Shown here one piece after another: positions 31,933-42,647 of a stretch of 64,000 nt of DNA (position 1 is its first letter; every line of letters begins with the position of its first letter). This DNA is from Candidatus Eiseniibacteriota bacterium (GTDB lineage: Bacteria; Eisenbacteria; RBG-16-71-46; CAIMUX01). Location of the stretch: the NCBI GenBank assembly GCA_903844735.1, contig CAIMUX010000002.1:1-64000 (forward strand), read 5' to 3'. The notes beneath the pieces are model-generated. The model searched no databases, was not told where the DNA came from, and worked only from the letters and a program-made list of their open reading frames with translations. Made by a program: the position numbers and the translations under genes.

Positions 31933-32748
31933 ATGCACATACTCAGCACGGGGGCCGCGGCGCTCGTTCTCTTCCTCATCCCGGGATCCATGCAGGCGCA
32001 GCCGTTTGTTAACGACACGTGCGCCGGCGCGGCCGCTTTCTTCCCGCGGTGCACCCAAATGGGCGTGATTCAAGATCTGAGCACGGCGGCCAATGACTAC
32101 GACCCGGGCCTGGATCCCGACCATGTGAGTTGCACGGGAAGACCAGCGGCCGGCCCTGACGTGGTGATGCTTCTCGATCTGCACTCCGGCGACTTCGTGT
32201 ACCTGTTGTACAACCCGTGGGGCCAGTGGGATGCTTCGTTGTACGTGGTCACCGACTGCGCCGATGTGGCCGGGACGTGTATGGCCGCATCCGACTCAGG
32301 AGGTGTCGGGGAAGCAGAACGGATCTGGTGGAGGTGTCCGGCAGCCGGATCCTACTACGTAATCTGTGACGCGTCCGGAGAAGGCGAATTCGGCCAGTTC
32401 GACTTTGGCTGTGAGATCTTTTGCTATGACGGCCCGTCGAGCGCGTGCTGTGTGCCTCCGTACAACGAGTGCAGGATCGTGAGTCGCGCCGAGTGCGACA
32501 GCCTGGGAGGCGAGTTCGTGCAAAAGTGGACATGTGACCCAGGTCCATGCGCTTTGCGCGGGGCGTGTTGCCTCCCGTCCGGTGCGTGCCGGATTGCCGA
32601 CAGTTGGTGGTGTGACACACACCTCGGCGGACAGTATGTAGGCGACATGCTCCCTTGCGACCCAGATCCCTGTCCGCCGACAGCGGTCGCGAAGACATCC
32701 TGGGGAGAGATCAAGATCCGGTTTAGGCCGCGCGCGAGAGGCGACTGA
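31933..32748 (+). CDS. Secreted Cys-rich repeat protein
   Basis: A 271-residue exported protein. A signal peptide (MHILSTGAAALVLFLIPGSM, cleavage after QAQ) is followed by a beta-rich domain (residues about 25-180) resembling those that hold DxDxV/DLY motifs in secreted FCB proteins. Two Cys-rich repeats follow: SACCVPPYNECRIVSRAECD and GACCLPSGACRIADSWWCDT, each ending CDPxPC. This repeat type is frequent in planctomycetes and Eisenbacteria-like genomes. The ATG at 31933 has GAGGAG upstream and gives the signal peptide; an upstream ATG at 31852 would not. It stands intact among gene fragments. Confidence 0.75.
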   Translation: MHILSTGAAALVLFLIPGSMQAQPFVNDTCAGAAAFFPRCTQMGVIQDLSTAANDYDPGLDPDHVSCTGRPAAGPDVVMLLDLHSGDFVYLLYNPWGQWDASLYVVTDCADVAGTCMAASDSGGVGEAERIWWRCPAAGSYYVICDASGEGEFGQFDFGCEIFCYDGPSSACCVPPYNECRIVSRAECDSLGGEFVQKWTCDPGPCALRGACCLPSGACRIADSWWCDTHLGGQYVGDMLPCDPDPCPPTAVAKTSWGEIKIRFRPRARGD

Positions 32749-32854
32749 TCATCCTTCCTGGAGTACCGGCGGCGGCGATGGGAGTCGGGTCCTACACGTC
32801 CAGCCCCGCCGCGCGCAGCAGGTCGAGCGCATTGCTGCGTACGATCACCCCGGG

Positions 32855-33289
32855 ATGGACCTGATAAACGACTACGGCACGGTCAACTTTGCCGAGCGCG
32901 GTCGGTTGCGGGCGGAGGGCACCCACGATCAGCCGGTGCTCTGCAACGCATGGTCGGGAGTGTCGGGAGACTGGAAGGGAATCGCGTTCGGCTCCGGGTC
33001 CGATTACGGCGGGCTGCTTTCGACGAACCGCCATGCCATTATCGATCAGGCTGGACAGTCCCAGAACATGGGCGAGACGGTCGCCCCGACGTCTGCCGGG
33101 TTGGTGCTGTTCGGCACCACGGCGGCGCCGACGTGGGCTGGATCGCGGGCCCGGGCCGCCTGCCGGCAGATCCGCTGTTCGCGGATCAGACCGCTGGGTC
33201 GTGCGGGTTGCTACCGGCGTCACCGTGCGTGGACACGGGGACGATCATCACGGGACGGCAGTTACACCATGGCCACTCGCATGCGGTAG
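32855..33289 (+). pseudogene. Remnant of a secreted, possibly beta-helix protein
   Basis: The N-terminal 95 codons (INDYGTVNFAERGRLRAEGT...SGDWKGIAFGSGSDYG) resemble one or two coils of a right-handed beta-helix surface protein. The frame then slips, and the expected closing part (ADPLFADQTAGSCGLLPASP CVDTG) appears in the adjacent frame. No signal peptide is present. It is treated as a broken gene. Confidence 0.45.
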
Positions 33290-33687
33290 GCGGCCGCCAC
33301 AGAGACACCATGGCCCACCCGCATGCCAGTGGGTGGCCGTGTGAATGACACCAAGGCTCACTCACGGGTGAGCACGCGGTCCCGGCGCGCCACTTGCCGC
33401 TCCATGGGTGACGATTTCCGCCTTGCGCCAACGGGGGGGGCGGCCCCGACGGTCTGTTGGATCTCGACGCGATGTACCCGTGGTGTCGCACAGCCGGGAT
33501 TGAGCTCCCGGGACGCATAGGGCCTCAGGCGTGATACCATGCCCGGCAGTTGCCGCTTGGGAAGTTGTCGCAAGAGGCGACAATCCAACGGGCAGAGGGG
33601 CCGCAATCATCGTCAACCGCCCGATGTGGAGGGGCTGCTCCCTCCAACACGCGGGCCGACGACGTCGCGGAGAGTCCAGAGGTAGGC
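33290..33687. other. Intergenic region, nothing recognised
   Basis: About 400 bases upstream of the spermidine-synthase-like gene. Open frames on both strands lack starts, ribosome sites and family resemblance. Confidence 0.4.
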
Positions 33688-35154
33688 GTGCGAAAATGTG
33701 TTCTGGAACTCGTGGTCTTCATCTGCGCCGCCGCCGTCATGGTCTTCGAACTCACCGGCTCTCGGGTTTTAGCTCTGTATGCGGGCACCTCCATCTTCGT
33801 GTGGGCTAGCCTGATCGGGGTCATACTCGGGAGCCTCAGCGTCGGCTATTGGTACGGCGGTCGACTCGCCGACCGGCGCCCGACTGAGCGGACGCTCTCC
33901 CTGGTGATCCTGGCGTCGGGAGTCCTGATCGCGGCAGCCGCACTCGCCTCCCGCCCTCTCCTTGTCTGGCTGTATGTCCGAGTTGCCGGCCTGGGTTGGC
34001 GCTCCTTGGTGGCGGCCACAGCCCTCTTCTCGTTGCCGAGCCTGCTGCTCGGGATGGTCTCTCCCTTCGCCGTGCGTCTGCGCATGAAGACGCTGGATGC
34101 CACCGGTAGGACAGTAGGAAATTTCTACGCGGTCTCTACGCTGGGCAGCATCGCCGGAACCTTTCTCGCCGGCTTTGTCCTCATCCCGCATTTCGGCAGC
34201 TCCAAACTCCTCTACATTCTGGCCGCCACCCTGGCGGCTACCTCCCTACTGCTCGTGCCCCGCAGACGCGTTCTGGTGATCGGCGTCACGCTCGCCGTTC
34301 TCGCTCTGCTCGCCTGGAAGATCACCGACTCCGGCGCCTTCAAGGTGGAGACGATGTACAACAGCGTCTGGATCGGCGACTACCCGGATCCGCGCACGGG
34401 ACAGATGGTCCGGGTCATGTCGCTCAACTCCCAGAACAGCTCGACGATCTTCCGCGACAGCCAGGAACTGGTGGAGGAGTACACGAAATACTACAATCTG
34501 GGCGCCCACTTCTCCCCGGGTTTCCGCAGCGCACTGATGATCGGCGGAGCGGGCTATGTGTATCCCCGGGAGTACTTGCGCCGGTTCCCCGCGGCCACCA
34601 TCGACGTCGTAGAGATCGATCCCAAGGTGACCGAGCTCGCCCGCGGGTACTTCGGCCTCGAGGACGACCCCAGACTCGGCATCTTCCATCAGGACGCGCG
34701 GATCTTCCTGAACGAGACAACCAGGAAGTACGACGTCTTCTTTGGCGACGTGTTCCAGTCGATCTTCTCTGTGCCGTTCCACCTGACGACGCGCGAAACC
34801 GCTCAGCGGGTCTACGGGCTTCTCCCCGACAACGGGGTGGCGATCATGAACACGATCTCATCCGTCGAAGGGCCGGAGGGGAAGTTCCTCCGCGCCTTGT
34901 TGCGGACCTACCGGGAGGTGTTCCCGCAGGTCTACCTGTTTCCGGTGGACGATGCGGCCGACGGGCGGCGGGTTCAGAATGTGATGCTGGTGGCGCTCAA
35001 GTCGCCGACACCGCCGTCGTTTCACAGCGACGATCCCGAGCTCGACCGGTACCTGTCGCACCGCTGGACACCGGACGTCCCGGCGGACGTACCGGTGCTT
35101 ACGGACGACTACGCGCCGGTGGAGTACTACCTGGGGATGGCGTCGCGTCGGTAG
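33688..35154 (+). CDS. Membrane-bound spermidine-synthase-like protein (fused MFS/spermidine synthase)
   Basis: A 488-residue protein. About seven transmembrane segments occupy residues 1-215 (for example ICAAAVMVFELTGSRVLALY and FSLPSLLLGMVSPFAVRL). A spermidine-synthase-like Rossmann domain follows, with MIGGAGYVYPREYLRRFP, VVEIDPKVTELA and FGDVFQSIFSVPFHL. Family members are predicted aminopropyltransferases, but many have unknown substrates. The GTG at 33688 has AGAGG at good spacing and begins just before the first membrane segment; the frame extends upstream to 33550 without homology. Confidence 0.8.
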   Translation: MRKCVLELVVFICAAAVMVFELTGSRVLALYAGTSIFVWASLIGVILGSLSVGYWYGGRLADRRPTERTLSLVILASGVLIAAAALASRPLLVWLYVRVAGLGWRSLVAATALFSLPSLLLGMVSPFAVRLRMKTLDATGRTVGNFYAVSTLGSIAGTFLAGFVLIPHFGSSKLLYILAATLAATSLLLVPRRRVLVIGVTLAVLALLAWKITDSGAFKVETMYNSVWIGDYPDPRTGQMVRVMSLNSQNSSTIFRDSQELVEEYTKYYNLGAHFSPGFRSALMIGGAGYVYPREYLRRFPAATIDVVEIDPKVTELARGYFGLEDDPRLGIFHQDARIFLNETTRKYDVFFGDVFQSIFSVPFHLTTRETAQRVYGLLPDNGVAIMNTISSVEGPEGKFLRALLRTYREVFPQVYLFPVDDAADGRRVQNVMLVALKSPTPPSFHSDDPELDRYLSHRWTPDVPADVPVLTDDYAPVEYYLGMASRR

Positions 35155-35270
35155 GAGCCTCTCACGTTCTTTCAGAATCCCGAGGGTCCGCCACGCGTGG
35201 CCACGGTACGGTGGACGAATGTCGCGCCAGACGAGTACATGGCGTTTTTCGACTGATCGGAGGAGATGGC

Positions 35271-36533
35271 GTGAACCCGACAGAAGCTGCGAGCCGGACG
35301 AAGCCTCCCCGCTTCGCGTTGTTGACTGCTGTCTCGAAGATCCACGATACAACGGTTCTTCGGGACTTGGTGGAGTCCTACGTTTCGGGGCTTCGCGCGC
35401 TCGGCGGGGAGCCATGGGATTGCGGCGCCGATCGGACCTCACTGCCTCTGGTGGTGTTCGTGGCGACCGGAGGGACGGAGCGTCAGATTCTTCACAGCCT
35501 GCAGCTCGACTCGTGCGAACCGGTGCTTCTCGTGGCGCATCCCGGACAGAACTCGCTGCCGGCTGCCTTGGAGGTGCTCGCGCGCGTGCAGCAGTTGGGC
35601 CATCGAGGCCGGATTCACTATCTGCGCGGCCCGGCCGATGACGAAGGATTCAGAGAGCTGGCCGAAGCGATCCACGACCGATCGGTGTGCCGTGCTCTGC
35701 TTGGAAGCCGCATCGGGATGGTCGGATCGCCTTCGGATTGGCTCGTGGCGAGCAGCCCCGCGATTGAGGTGGTCAGGCGGGTGTGGGGGCCGACGGTGGT
35801 CCCGATCCCGCTAGCGTCGATCCTGTCGGCGCCCGACGAAGAGACTGCGTCCCGTGGGGAAGCGATGGCGCGCGACTTCCGGGCAGGGGCCGAGGCTCTC
35901 GTGGAGGCTGTGGAATCGGATCTACCCGCCGCCGGCCGTGTGTATGCGATGCTGCGCCGGGCGGTGGATGCGGAGCGGCTCGATGCCGTGACGGTGCGGT
36001 GCTTCGATCTAGTGGTGCAGAAGCAAACCACCGGGTGTCTCGCGCTGGCTCAACTGACGGATGAGGGGATCGTCGCAGGTTGCGAGGGGGATCTGGTCGC
36101 CACGGTCGCGATGCTCTGGCTCTATCGCCTGTGTGGAACGATTCCCTGGATGGCGAACCCATCGCGGATCGATCCGGATCGGGGCACCATCATCCTGGCT
36201 CATTGTACGGTGCCTCGCAGCGTGTGCGGCTCGTACCGTTTGCGATCGCACTTCGAGTCCGGCCTGGGCGTGGGCGTGCAGGGCACGATGCCCACAGGTC
36301 CGGTGACGCTGGTTCGCATCGGCGGTGCGCGGATGGAGCGGTTGCTGGCCGTAGACGGCATTCTTCTATGCAATACAGATCATCCGGATCTATGCCGTAC
36401 ACAGGTCGAAATCGAAACAGGCCGCGACGTGTTACAGGGGTTGCTGGCGCACCCTCTCGGTAATCAGATGGTGGTGGTGTCGGGTCATCATGCGACGGCC
36501 CTCGGTCGCTGGCACGAGGCGATGATCGCTTGA
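35271..36533 (+). CDS. L-fucose/L-arabinose isomerase-like protein
   Basis: A 420-residue cytoplasmic protein. The N-terminal half is an FucI/AraA-type domain (LVVFVATGGTERQILHSLQL, and the EVLARVQQLG segment). The C-terminal half contains RCFDLVVQKQTTGCLALAQL, LTDEGIVAGCEGDLVATVAM and ANPSRIDPDRGTIILAHCTV, motifs of the fucose-isomerase-like family with Glu/Asp/His metal-site candidates. The substrate cannot be told. The GTG at 35271 is selected for its CGGAGGAG ribosome site. It stands alone; the convergent neighbour is an S9 peptidase. Confidence 0.7.
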   Translation: MNPTEAASRTKPPRFALLTAVSKIHDTTVLRDLVESYVSGLRALGGEPWDCGADRTSLPLVVFVATGGTERQILHSLQLDSCEPVLLVAHPGQNSLPAALEVLARVQQLGHRGRIHYLRGPADDEGFRELAEAIHDRSVCRALLGSRIGMVGSPSDWLVASSPAIEVVRRVWGPTVVPIPLASILSAPDEETASRGEAMARDFRAGAEALVEAVESDLPAAGRVYAMLRRAVDAERLDAVTVRCFDLVVQKQTTGCLALAQLTDEGIVAGCEGDLVATVAMLWLYRLCGTIPWMANPSRIDPDRGTIILAHCTVPRSVCGSYRLRSHFESGLGVGVQGTMPTGPVTLVRIGGARMERLLAVDGILLCNTDHPDLCRTQVEIETGRDVLQGLLAHPLGNQMVVVSGHHATALGRWHEAMIA

Positions 36534-36580
36534 GGCAACCGCGGGTCTTCAAGCCTATGGCGAAGAGCATGAAGCACCGG

Positions 36581-38662
36581 TCACCGCCCCAACCCCAGCT
36601 CCTTCCGAAAGAACAGAAACCCCAGCGCCCCCACCCAGGCCGCCTGCCTAAGGTCCGCCGTTCCCGCGTGCCCCCCTTCAGTGTTCTCGTAGTAGAGCAC
36701 CGGCTGTCCCAGACGCCGCAGGCGTTCCGCCATCCGCCGCCCATGGCCGGGATGCACGCGGTCATCGATCGCCGAGGTGATGAACAGCACCTTCGGGTAG
36801 CGCACGCCGGGTTTCACCTGGTGGTACGGCGACCAGGTGCGAAGAGAGGCTCGGTCCTCGGGCTTTTCGGGGTCTCCATACTCCTCGATCCAACTCCGCC
36901 CGGCGGAGAGCTGCGCAAAGCGAAGCATGTCGAGCAGCGGATTGCGGCAATAGGCCGCTCGATAGAGCTCCGGTCGGCGCGTGATCGCCGCTCCGACGAG
37001 GAGTCCGCCGTTGCTGCCGCCCAGAATGCCGAGTTGATCCGGCCGGGTGAGACCCCGCTGGATCAGGTCTTCGGCCACCGCCTCGAAGTCCTCGTAGGCG
37101 CGGGGGCGATTCTCGCGCAACGCGGCGCGGTGCCACGCCGGACCGAACTCGCCGCCGCCCCGAAGGTTCGCCAGCACCCACAGTCCGCCCGCTTCCAACC
37201 ATAGCCGTCCACGGACCGGGTCGTAGTCGGGCAGGCGGGAGACGCGGAAGCCGCCATATCCGGTCAGGATCGTCGGGGCGGTTCCGCTGAGCGGAGAATC
37301 CTTGGGACCGACCACGAAATACGGAATCCGCGTCCCGTCCCGGCTGGTCGCCCAGTTCTGGTTGACTTCCAGCCCGGTGGCATCAAATCGAGGTTTCTCG
37401 GCCTGAAGCGTCTGCGGCGCCGGGTCGTCGCCGCGGGTGAAGAAGAAAGCGGTCGGGGTGAGAAACCCGGCGTGAACGAGCACCGCGCCCGGGGCGTGGG
37501 GATTGACGGAAGCGAGATCGACCTGGCCGAGTGCCGGGAGCTCCAGTTCCCGGCATGACCAAGCCGGCGCGGTGGCAGGAAGGGGGGGGCGCATCGCGAG
37601 CACGACGCCGCGCACATCCCGCAGCACGACCAGGTAGAGCGTCTGCGGGTCGCTGTCCCCGTACTGCACGCTCTCCCCGGCGGCCGGGGCGTAGACCAAC
37701 TCCCGCTCCGCAATGGCAGCGTCGGCCGTGAGCCGCACGGCGATGACGGAGCCACCGGGCAGGCACTGCCCCGCCAACGCCCCGATTTCCGGGGTCCAGT
37801 CGTCTCTCAGGAGAAACAGAAGCCGTCCCTGAAGACTAGCGAGATGTATCGCCGTGTCGGGCACCGCTACCGGCACCATCTCGCCGTCGTCGCGCAGAGC
37901 GACGCAGTGAATATGGAAGAACGAGGTTCGGCGCTCGCACAGCACCCGAAAGCCGGGCACGCCTTCGAGGGGAGATGGCGACGCCATCACCTCATCGCGA
38001 TCGCATTCCATCAGGATGCGGGCCGAGTCGATCGGTTCTCCGCGTTGCCAGAGGCGGATCTGCCGGGGGTACCCGGATGTTGTGACCGTGTCGGGGCCGT
38101 GGGGCGTTGAGACGGCAAGCTGGTCATCGCCGGCCCAGACGGCCTCGGTCTTGGCCTCGGGCAACCGGAATCCTTCGGAGACGAACGCGCGGTCACGCAG
38201 CGAGAACTCGCGGACCACCCTCGCGTCTCGCCCGCCGCGGGAGAGTAAGACCAGGGCGCGATCACTCTCGGGGCTGCCGTGGACAGCGCCGTCGAACACC
38301 CAGTTTTCGCCTTCAGTGTCGGCCAGGCGGTCCAGATCCAGGATGATCTCCCATGACGGCGCGGGTGTTCGATACTCGTCCCACGATGTGCGCCGCCAGA
38401 TTCCGCGGACATGCTCCGGATCGCGCCAGAAGTTGTAGACCCAACGCCCGCGCAGCGTGGGGTATGGCAATCGATCGGGCGCCTCCAGCCGTTCGGCCGC
38501 ATCCATGCGCATCGGCTCGAACGCCGGATCCGCATCGAGCTCGGCGGTCACCTCCGGGCGCCGGGCTTTGACCCAGGCGAGGGCTTCGGTGCCCTGGATC
38601 TCTTCGAGGTAGAGGTCGTCGGCGTCGGTGAGCTCGACTCGCGGAATGTGACTCGTGGGCAT
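36581..38662 (-). CDS. S9-family prolyl oligopeptidase
   Basis: A 693-residue serine peptidase. The N-terminal two thirds form the beta-propeller that limits access to peptides. The C-terminal alpha/beta-hydrolase carries the catalytic serine in GGSNGG (LGILGGSNGGLLVGAAITRR), the Asp in SAIDDRVHPGHGRRM, and the His in ENTEGGHAG. Length is typical of prolyl oligopeptidase. No clear signal peptide is seen with the chosen ATG (38662); the frame extends upstream to 38752 without features. Probably a cytoplasmic or periplasmic peptide-degrading enzyme. Confidence 0.9.
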   Translation of the reverse strand: MPTSHIPRVELTDADDLYLEEIQGTEALAWVKARRPEVTAELDADPAFEPMRMDAAERLEAPDRLPYPTLRGRWVYNFWRDPEHVRGIWRRTSWDEYRTPAPSWEIILDLDRLADTEGENWVFDGAVHGSPESDRALVLLSRGGRDARVVREFSLRDRAFVSEGFRLPEAKTEAVWAGDDQLAVSTPHGPDTVTTSGYPRQIRLWQRGEPIDSARILMECDRDEVMASPSPLEGVPGFRVLCERRTSFFHIHCVALRDDGEMVPVAVPDTAIHLASLQGRLLFLLRDDWTPEIGALAGQCLPGGSVIAVRLTADAAIAERELVYAPAAGESVQYGDSDPQTLYLVVLRDVRGVVLAMRPPLPATAPAWSCRELELPALGQVDLASVNPHAPGAVLVHAGFLTPTAFFFTRGDDPAPQTLQAEKPRFDATGLEVNQNWATSRDGTRIPYFVVGPKDSPLSGTAPTILTGYGGFRVSRLPDYDPVRGRLWLEAGGLWVLANLRGGGEFGPAWHRAALRENRPRAYEDFEAVAEDLIQRGLTRPDQLGILGGSNGGLLVGAAITRRPELYRAAYCRNPLLDMLRFAQLSAGRSWIEEYGDPEKPEDRASLRTWSPYHQVKPGVRYPKVLFITSAIDDRVHPGHGRRMAERLRRLGQPVLYYENTEGGHAGTADLRQAAWVGALGFLFFRKELGLGR

Positions 38663-38852
38663 CTTGGGTTCCCCCTGGCCGTCGGTCTCGTTCTGAGGAC
38701 AGACGATGTCACTCGGCCCGACTATACACAGAACGGGGCGGCCGACCTCCAAAGATCGCCGCCCCGTCGTTACCCGCCGGTCTGGCCGGCTCAGTCGCCG
38801 CTACCTGCCCGTCCGCCAGGTTCAGTTATCGATACCTGCCGTTTCGCCGCTA

Positions 38853-40166
<1,314 letters not shown>

Positions 40167-40320
40167 CTGGACCTCCTGTCGCGCGGTCGCGCCGCGCTGC
40201 CGTCTTGTTCTCCTCGCGTCTGTCGCCTCGGCCCACTGACCCATCCGTCATGGACCCGGCCGCAGAATCGAGAGTGCCACTCGTTTCGCCTATCACCAGC
40301 ATGTATTGCTTGGATGGGAG

Positions 40321-40334
40321 ACCATCGTCATGGT
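40321..40334. promoter_or_regulatory. Palindrome ACCAT-CGTC-ATGGT, likely LysR operator
   Basis: A perfect inverted repeat with 5-bp arms that overlaps a possible -10 box (TTATAT, 40334-40339) 12 bases before the LysR start. The site lies in the divergent region shared with ino1, the usual place for autoregulatory LysR binding. Confidence 0.5.
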
Positions 40335-40345
40335 TATATCTTCCC

Positions 40346-41242
40346 ATGCGCCTCTCTGACCTCGAAGCTCTCGTCGCCGCCGTGCGTGAGGGAAGCGTCA
40401 CGGCCGCCGGCCGGAAGCTCTTTCTGACACAGCCGGCGGTGAGCGCCCGTCTGCGCCGGCTAGAGGCGGACGCCGGGGAACCGCTGCTGCGGCGGATGGC
40501 GCATGGCGTCCGACCGACCGCGGCGGGGGAGCGTTTGGCGGAGCGGGCGGGACGTCTTCTCGACGAACTTCAGGAGATGGAGCGTTCCACCGGGGGGGCG
40601 GGACCGCTCACCGGACAACTCGCCCTCGGCGCTACCGATCTCGTGGCGATTCACTACCTCCCTCCGATCCTGCGTCGCTTCCGGGTGAAACACCCGGCGA
40701 TTGACCTGGTTCTGCGTGTGGAGGGGACCGAACCTCTCGTCGCTCTGCTGGCCACTGGGGAGATCGAGCTCGCGCTTGGCACGCTCCCGGTCGCCGAGTC
40801 CTGGATCGAGTCGGTGACGTTCTTCAGCGATCCTCTCGTCGTGGTAGCGCCCGCTGGGCATCGACTGGCTGGAAAGCGGCTGCAGCCGCGCGCAGTGGCG
40901 GCTGAGCCCTGGATCAGCCACAAGGCCGATTCGGTGACGCGCAGGCAGGTCGAAAGCTTCTTTGGGTCGCACGGCTTGCGCCTGCGCGTGGCGATGGAAA
41001 TCAGCAATCCCGAGGTGATCGTGCGGTTGGTGGAGGCGCGGCTCGGACTCGCTGCTTTGCCGCTGCGCGCGGTGCGCCGGGAGGTGCGGGAAGGGCGACT
41101 GGTGGTCCTGCCGGTGCAGGGGTTCCGGCTGGAGAGGTCGTCGGGTCTCCTGGTGCGCTCGGGGGGAACTTCGGGGCGAGCGGCGGCGGCGTTTCGGTCG
41201 CTGCTCCGGCCGGGAAAGGGACTGGCCCTGCCTGCTCTTTGA
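40346..41242 (+). CDS. LysR-family transcriptional regulator
   Basis: A 298-residue regulator. The N-terminal winged helix-turn-helix reads LEALVAAVREGSVTAAGRKL then FLTQPAVSARLRRLEADAGE, and the remainder is a typical LysR effector-binding domain (PLTGQLALGATDLVAIHYLP). The ATG at 40346 fits the family N-terminus exactly. It has no Shine-Dalgarno, and the putative -10 box lies only 7 bases upstream, so the mRNA could be leaderless. Its divergent neighbour ino1 is the likely target; the inducer is unknown. Confidence 0.9.
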   Translation: MRLSDLEALVAAVREGSVTAAGRKLFLTQPAVSARLRRLEADAGEPLLRRMAHGVRPTAAGERLAERAGRLLDELQEMERSTGGAGPLTGQLALGATDLVAIHYLPPILRRFRVKHPAIDLVLRVEGTEPLVALLATGEIELALGTLPVAESWIESVTFFSDPLVVVAPAGHRLAGKRLQPRAVAAEPWISHKADSVTRRQVESFFGSHGLRLRVAMEISNPEVIVRLVEARLGLAALPLRAVRREVREGRLVVLPVQGFRLERSSGLLVRSGGTSGRAAAAFRSLLRPGKGLALPAL

Positions 41243-41359
41243 CTGCAAGAGGTGAAGAACAAGATCATCCCTGGGATGCGAGAGCACAACGGGACCGAGC
41301 CGGACTTCGTTGCGCAGGAGAGCCGGTTTACGATCCGCCTTTGGAAGGACAAGTCTTAA
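41243..41359 (+). pseudogene. C-terminal remnant of an ATP-binding (Schlafen/AlbA_2-type) protein
   Basis: Directly after the LysR stop, 38 codons read LQEVKNKIIPGMREHNGTEP then DFVAQESRFTIRLWKDKS and stop. The pattern (..I...M...G..EP.F......F.V.LW.DK) is that of the last residues of ATP-binding AlbA_2 proteins. It overlaps the 3' end of the convergent aminotransferase gene. A remnant of the same broad family lies at 15311. Confidence 0.4.
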
Positions 41360-42557
41360 GCCGCCCCGGATATTGCGTCAATCCCGCCCCCAACACGCGC
41401 AGCGCGCGGCGTAGCGACTCCTCCTCGAAGACGTAAGCGACCCGCCCCTCGCGCTGCCCCGCGCCCGGCGTGGCATAGAACCCATTCCCCGGCGCGATCA
41501 ACACCGTCTCGCCCCCCTCCTGGAACTCATTGAGCATCCAGACCGCAAAGTCCTCCGCGTCCTCGACCGGAAGCGTCGGCATGGCGTAGAAAGCCCCCCG
41601 CGGCGTCTCGCAGCGCACGCCGGCCATGCGGCCGAACTCTTCCATGACGATGTCGCGCCGCTTCTGGAATTCGGCCAGGATCTTCTCGTAGTAATCGTCC
41701 TTGAGCGTGAGAGCGGCCGTGGCCATCCACTGACCGACACTCGGCGGGGAGAGGCGAGCCTGGGCATACCGGGTCGCCACATTGATCAGTTCCCGGTTGG
41801 TGCTGCCGAGGCAGCCGATCCGGGCGCCGCAGGCGCTGAACCGCTTGGAAATCGAATCGACGAGGATCACCCGGTCGGCGTCCGCCTTCCAGGTCATGAT
41901 CGAGCGGTGCTTCAACCCGTCGTAGCAGAACTCCCGGTAGACCTCATCGGCGATGACCCACAGACCCCAATCCCGGGCCATGCCGAGAACCATCTCCACC
42001 TCGTTCTCGGTGTAGACGGTGCCGGTGGGGTTGCCCGGATTGCAAAAGAGGATGGCGCGCGTGCGCGAGGTGAGGCGTTCCTCCCAGGCCGCCCGCGGCG
42101 GCAAACGGTAGCCATCCTCGGCCCGCGTCGGGATCGGGGCCACCTTCACCCCAAGCATGTTTCCGAAGCCTAGGTAGTTCGCATAGAGCGGCTCCGGAAT
42201 CATCACCTCGTCGCCGAGATCGGCGAGGACGGCGAAGGCGAACAGGATCGCCTCGCTGCCGCCTGTGGTGACGATAAGGTCGTCCGCGGAGAGCCCGATT
42301 CCGTGCTTCTCGTAGTAGCCGGAGAGCGCAGAACGCAGTTCCGGGATCCCGGCCGAAGGAGAGTAGGCTAGAACTTTGGGATGGTCCTTCAAGGCCGCCT
42401 CCCACATCAACTCCGGCGTAACGATGTCCGGCTGGCCGATGTTGAGACCCCAGACTTTGACCCCGCGGGCCCGGGCCTGGTCGGCAATGGGGACGAGTTT
42501 GCGAATCGGGCTGGCGGGGGCGGCGTTACCGCGGGCGGAGAGGCGAACGGGTCTCAT
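41328..42557 (-). CDS. PLP-dependent class I/II aminotransferase
   Basis: A 409-residue aminotransferase of the aspartate-aminotransferase fold. Key features are the GQPDIVTPELMW substrate loop, TTGGSEAILFAF, CNPGNPTGTVYTENEVEMVL (cofactor-binding Asn/Pro), WVIADEVYREFCYDG, and the PLP-binding lysine in VILVDSISKRFSACGARIGC. The start at 42557 has GGAGGA upstream; the frame continues to 42590 without homology. The amino-acid substrate cannot be predicted. Confidence 0.88.
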   Translation of the reverse strand: MRPVRLSARGNAAPASPIRKLVPIADQARARGVKVWGLNIGQPDIVTPELMWEAALKDHPKVLAYSPSAGIPELRSALSGYYEKHGIGLSADDLIVTTGGSEAILFAFAVLADLGDEVMIPEPLYANYLGFGNMLGVKVAPIPTRAEDGYRLPPRAAWEERLTSRTRAILFCNPGNPTGTVYTENEVEMVLGMARDWGLWVIADEVYREFCYDGLKHRSIMTWKADADRVILVDSISKRFSACGARIGCLGSTNRELINVATRYAQARLSPPSVGQWMATAALTLKDDYYEKILAEFQKRRDIVMEEFGRMAGVRCETPRGAFYAMPTLPVEDAEDFAVWMLNEFQEGGETVLIAPGNGFYATPGAGQREGRVAYVFEEESLRRALRVLGAGLTQYPGRLKTCPSKGGS

Positions 42558-42647
42558 GTGTCCTCCGGTTTCGGGCACCGGTCGCCCCATGTGAGGCGGT
42601 GGGCCCGGGCTGGAAATGTCCCGGAAAGGAACGGAAAAAGATGCAGC

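Noticed and set aside
32792-33223. Minus-strand gene of 143 codons
   Set aside because: It mirrors the beta-helix-like fragment on the plus strand and has no own features.
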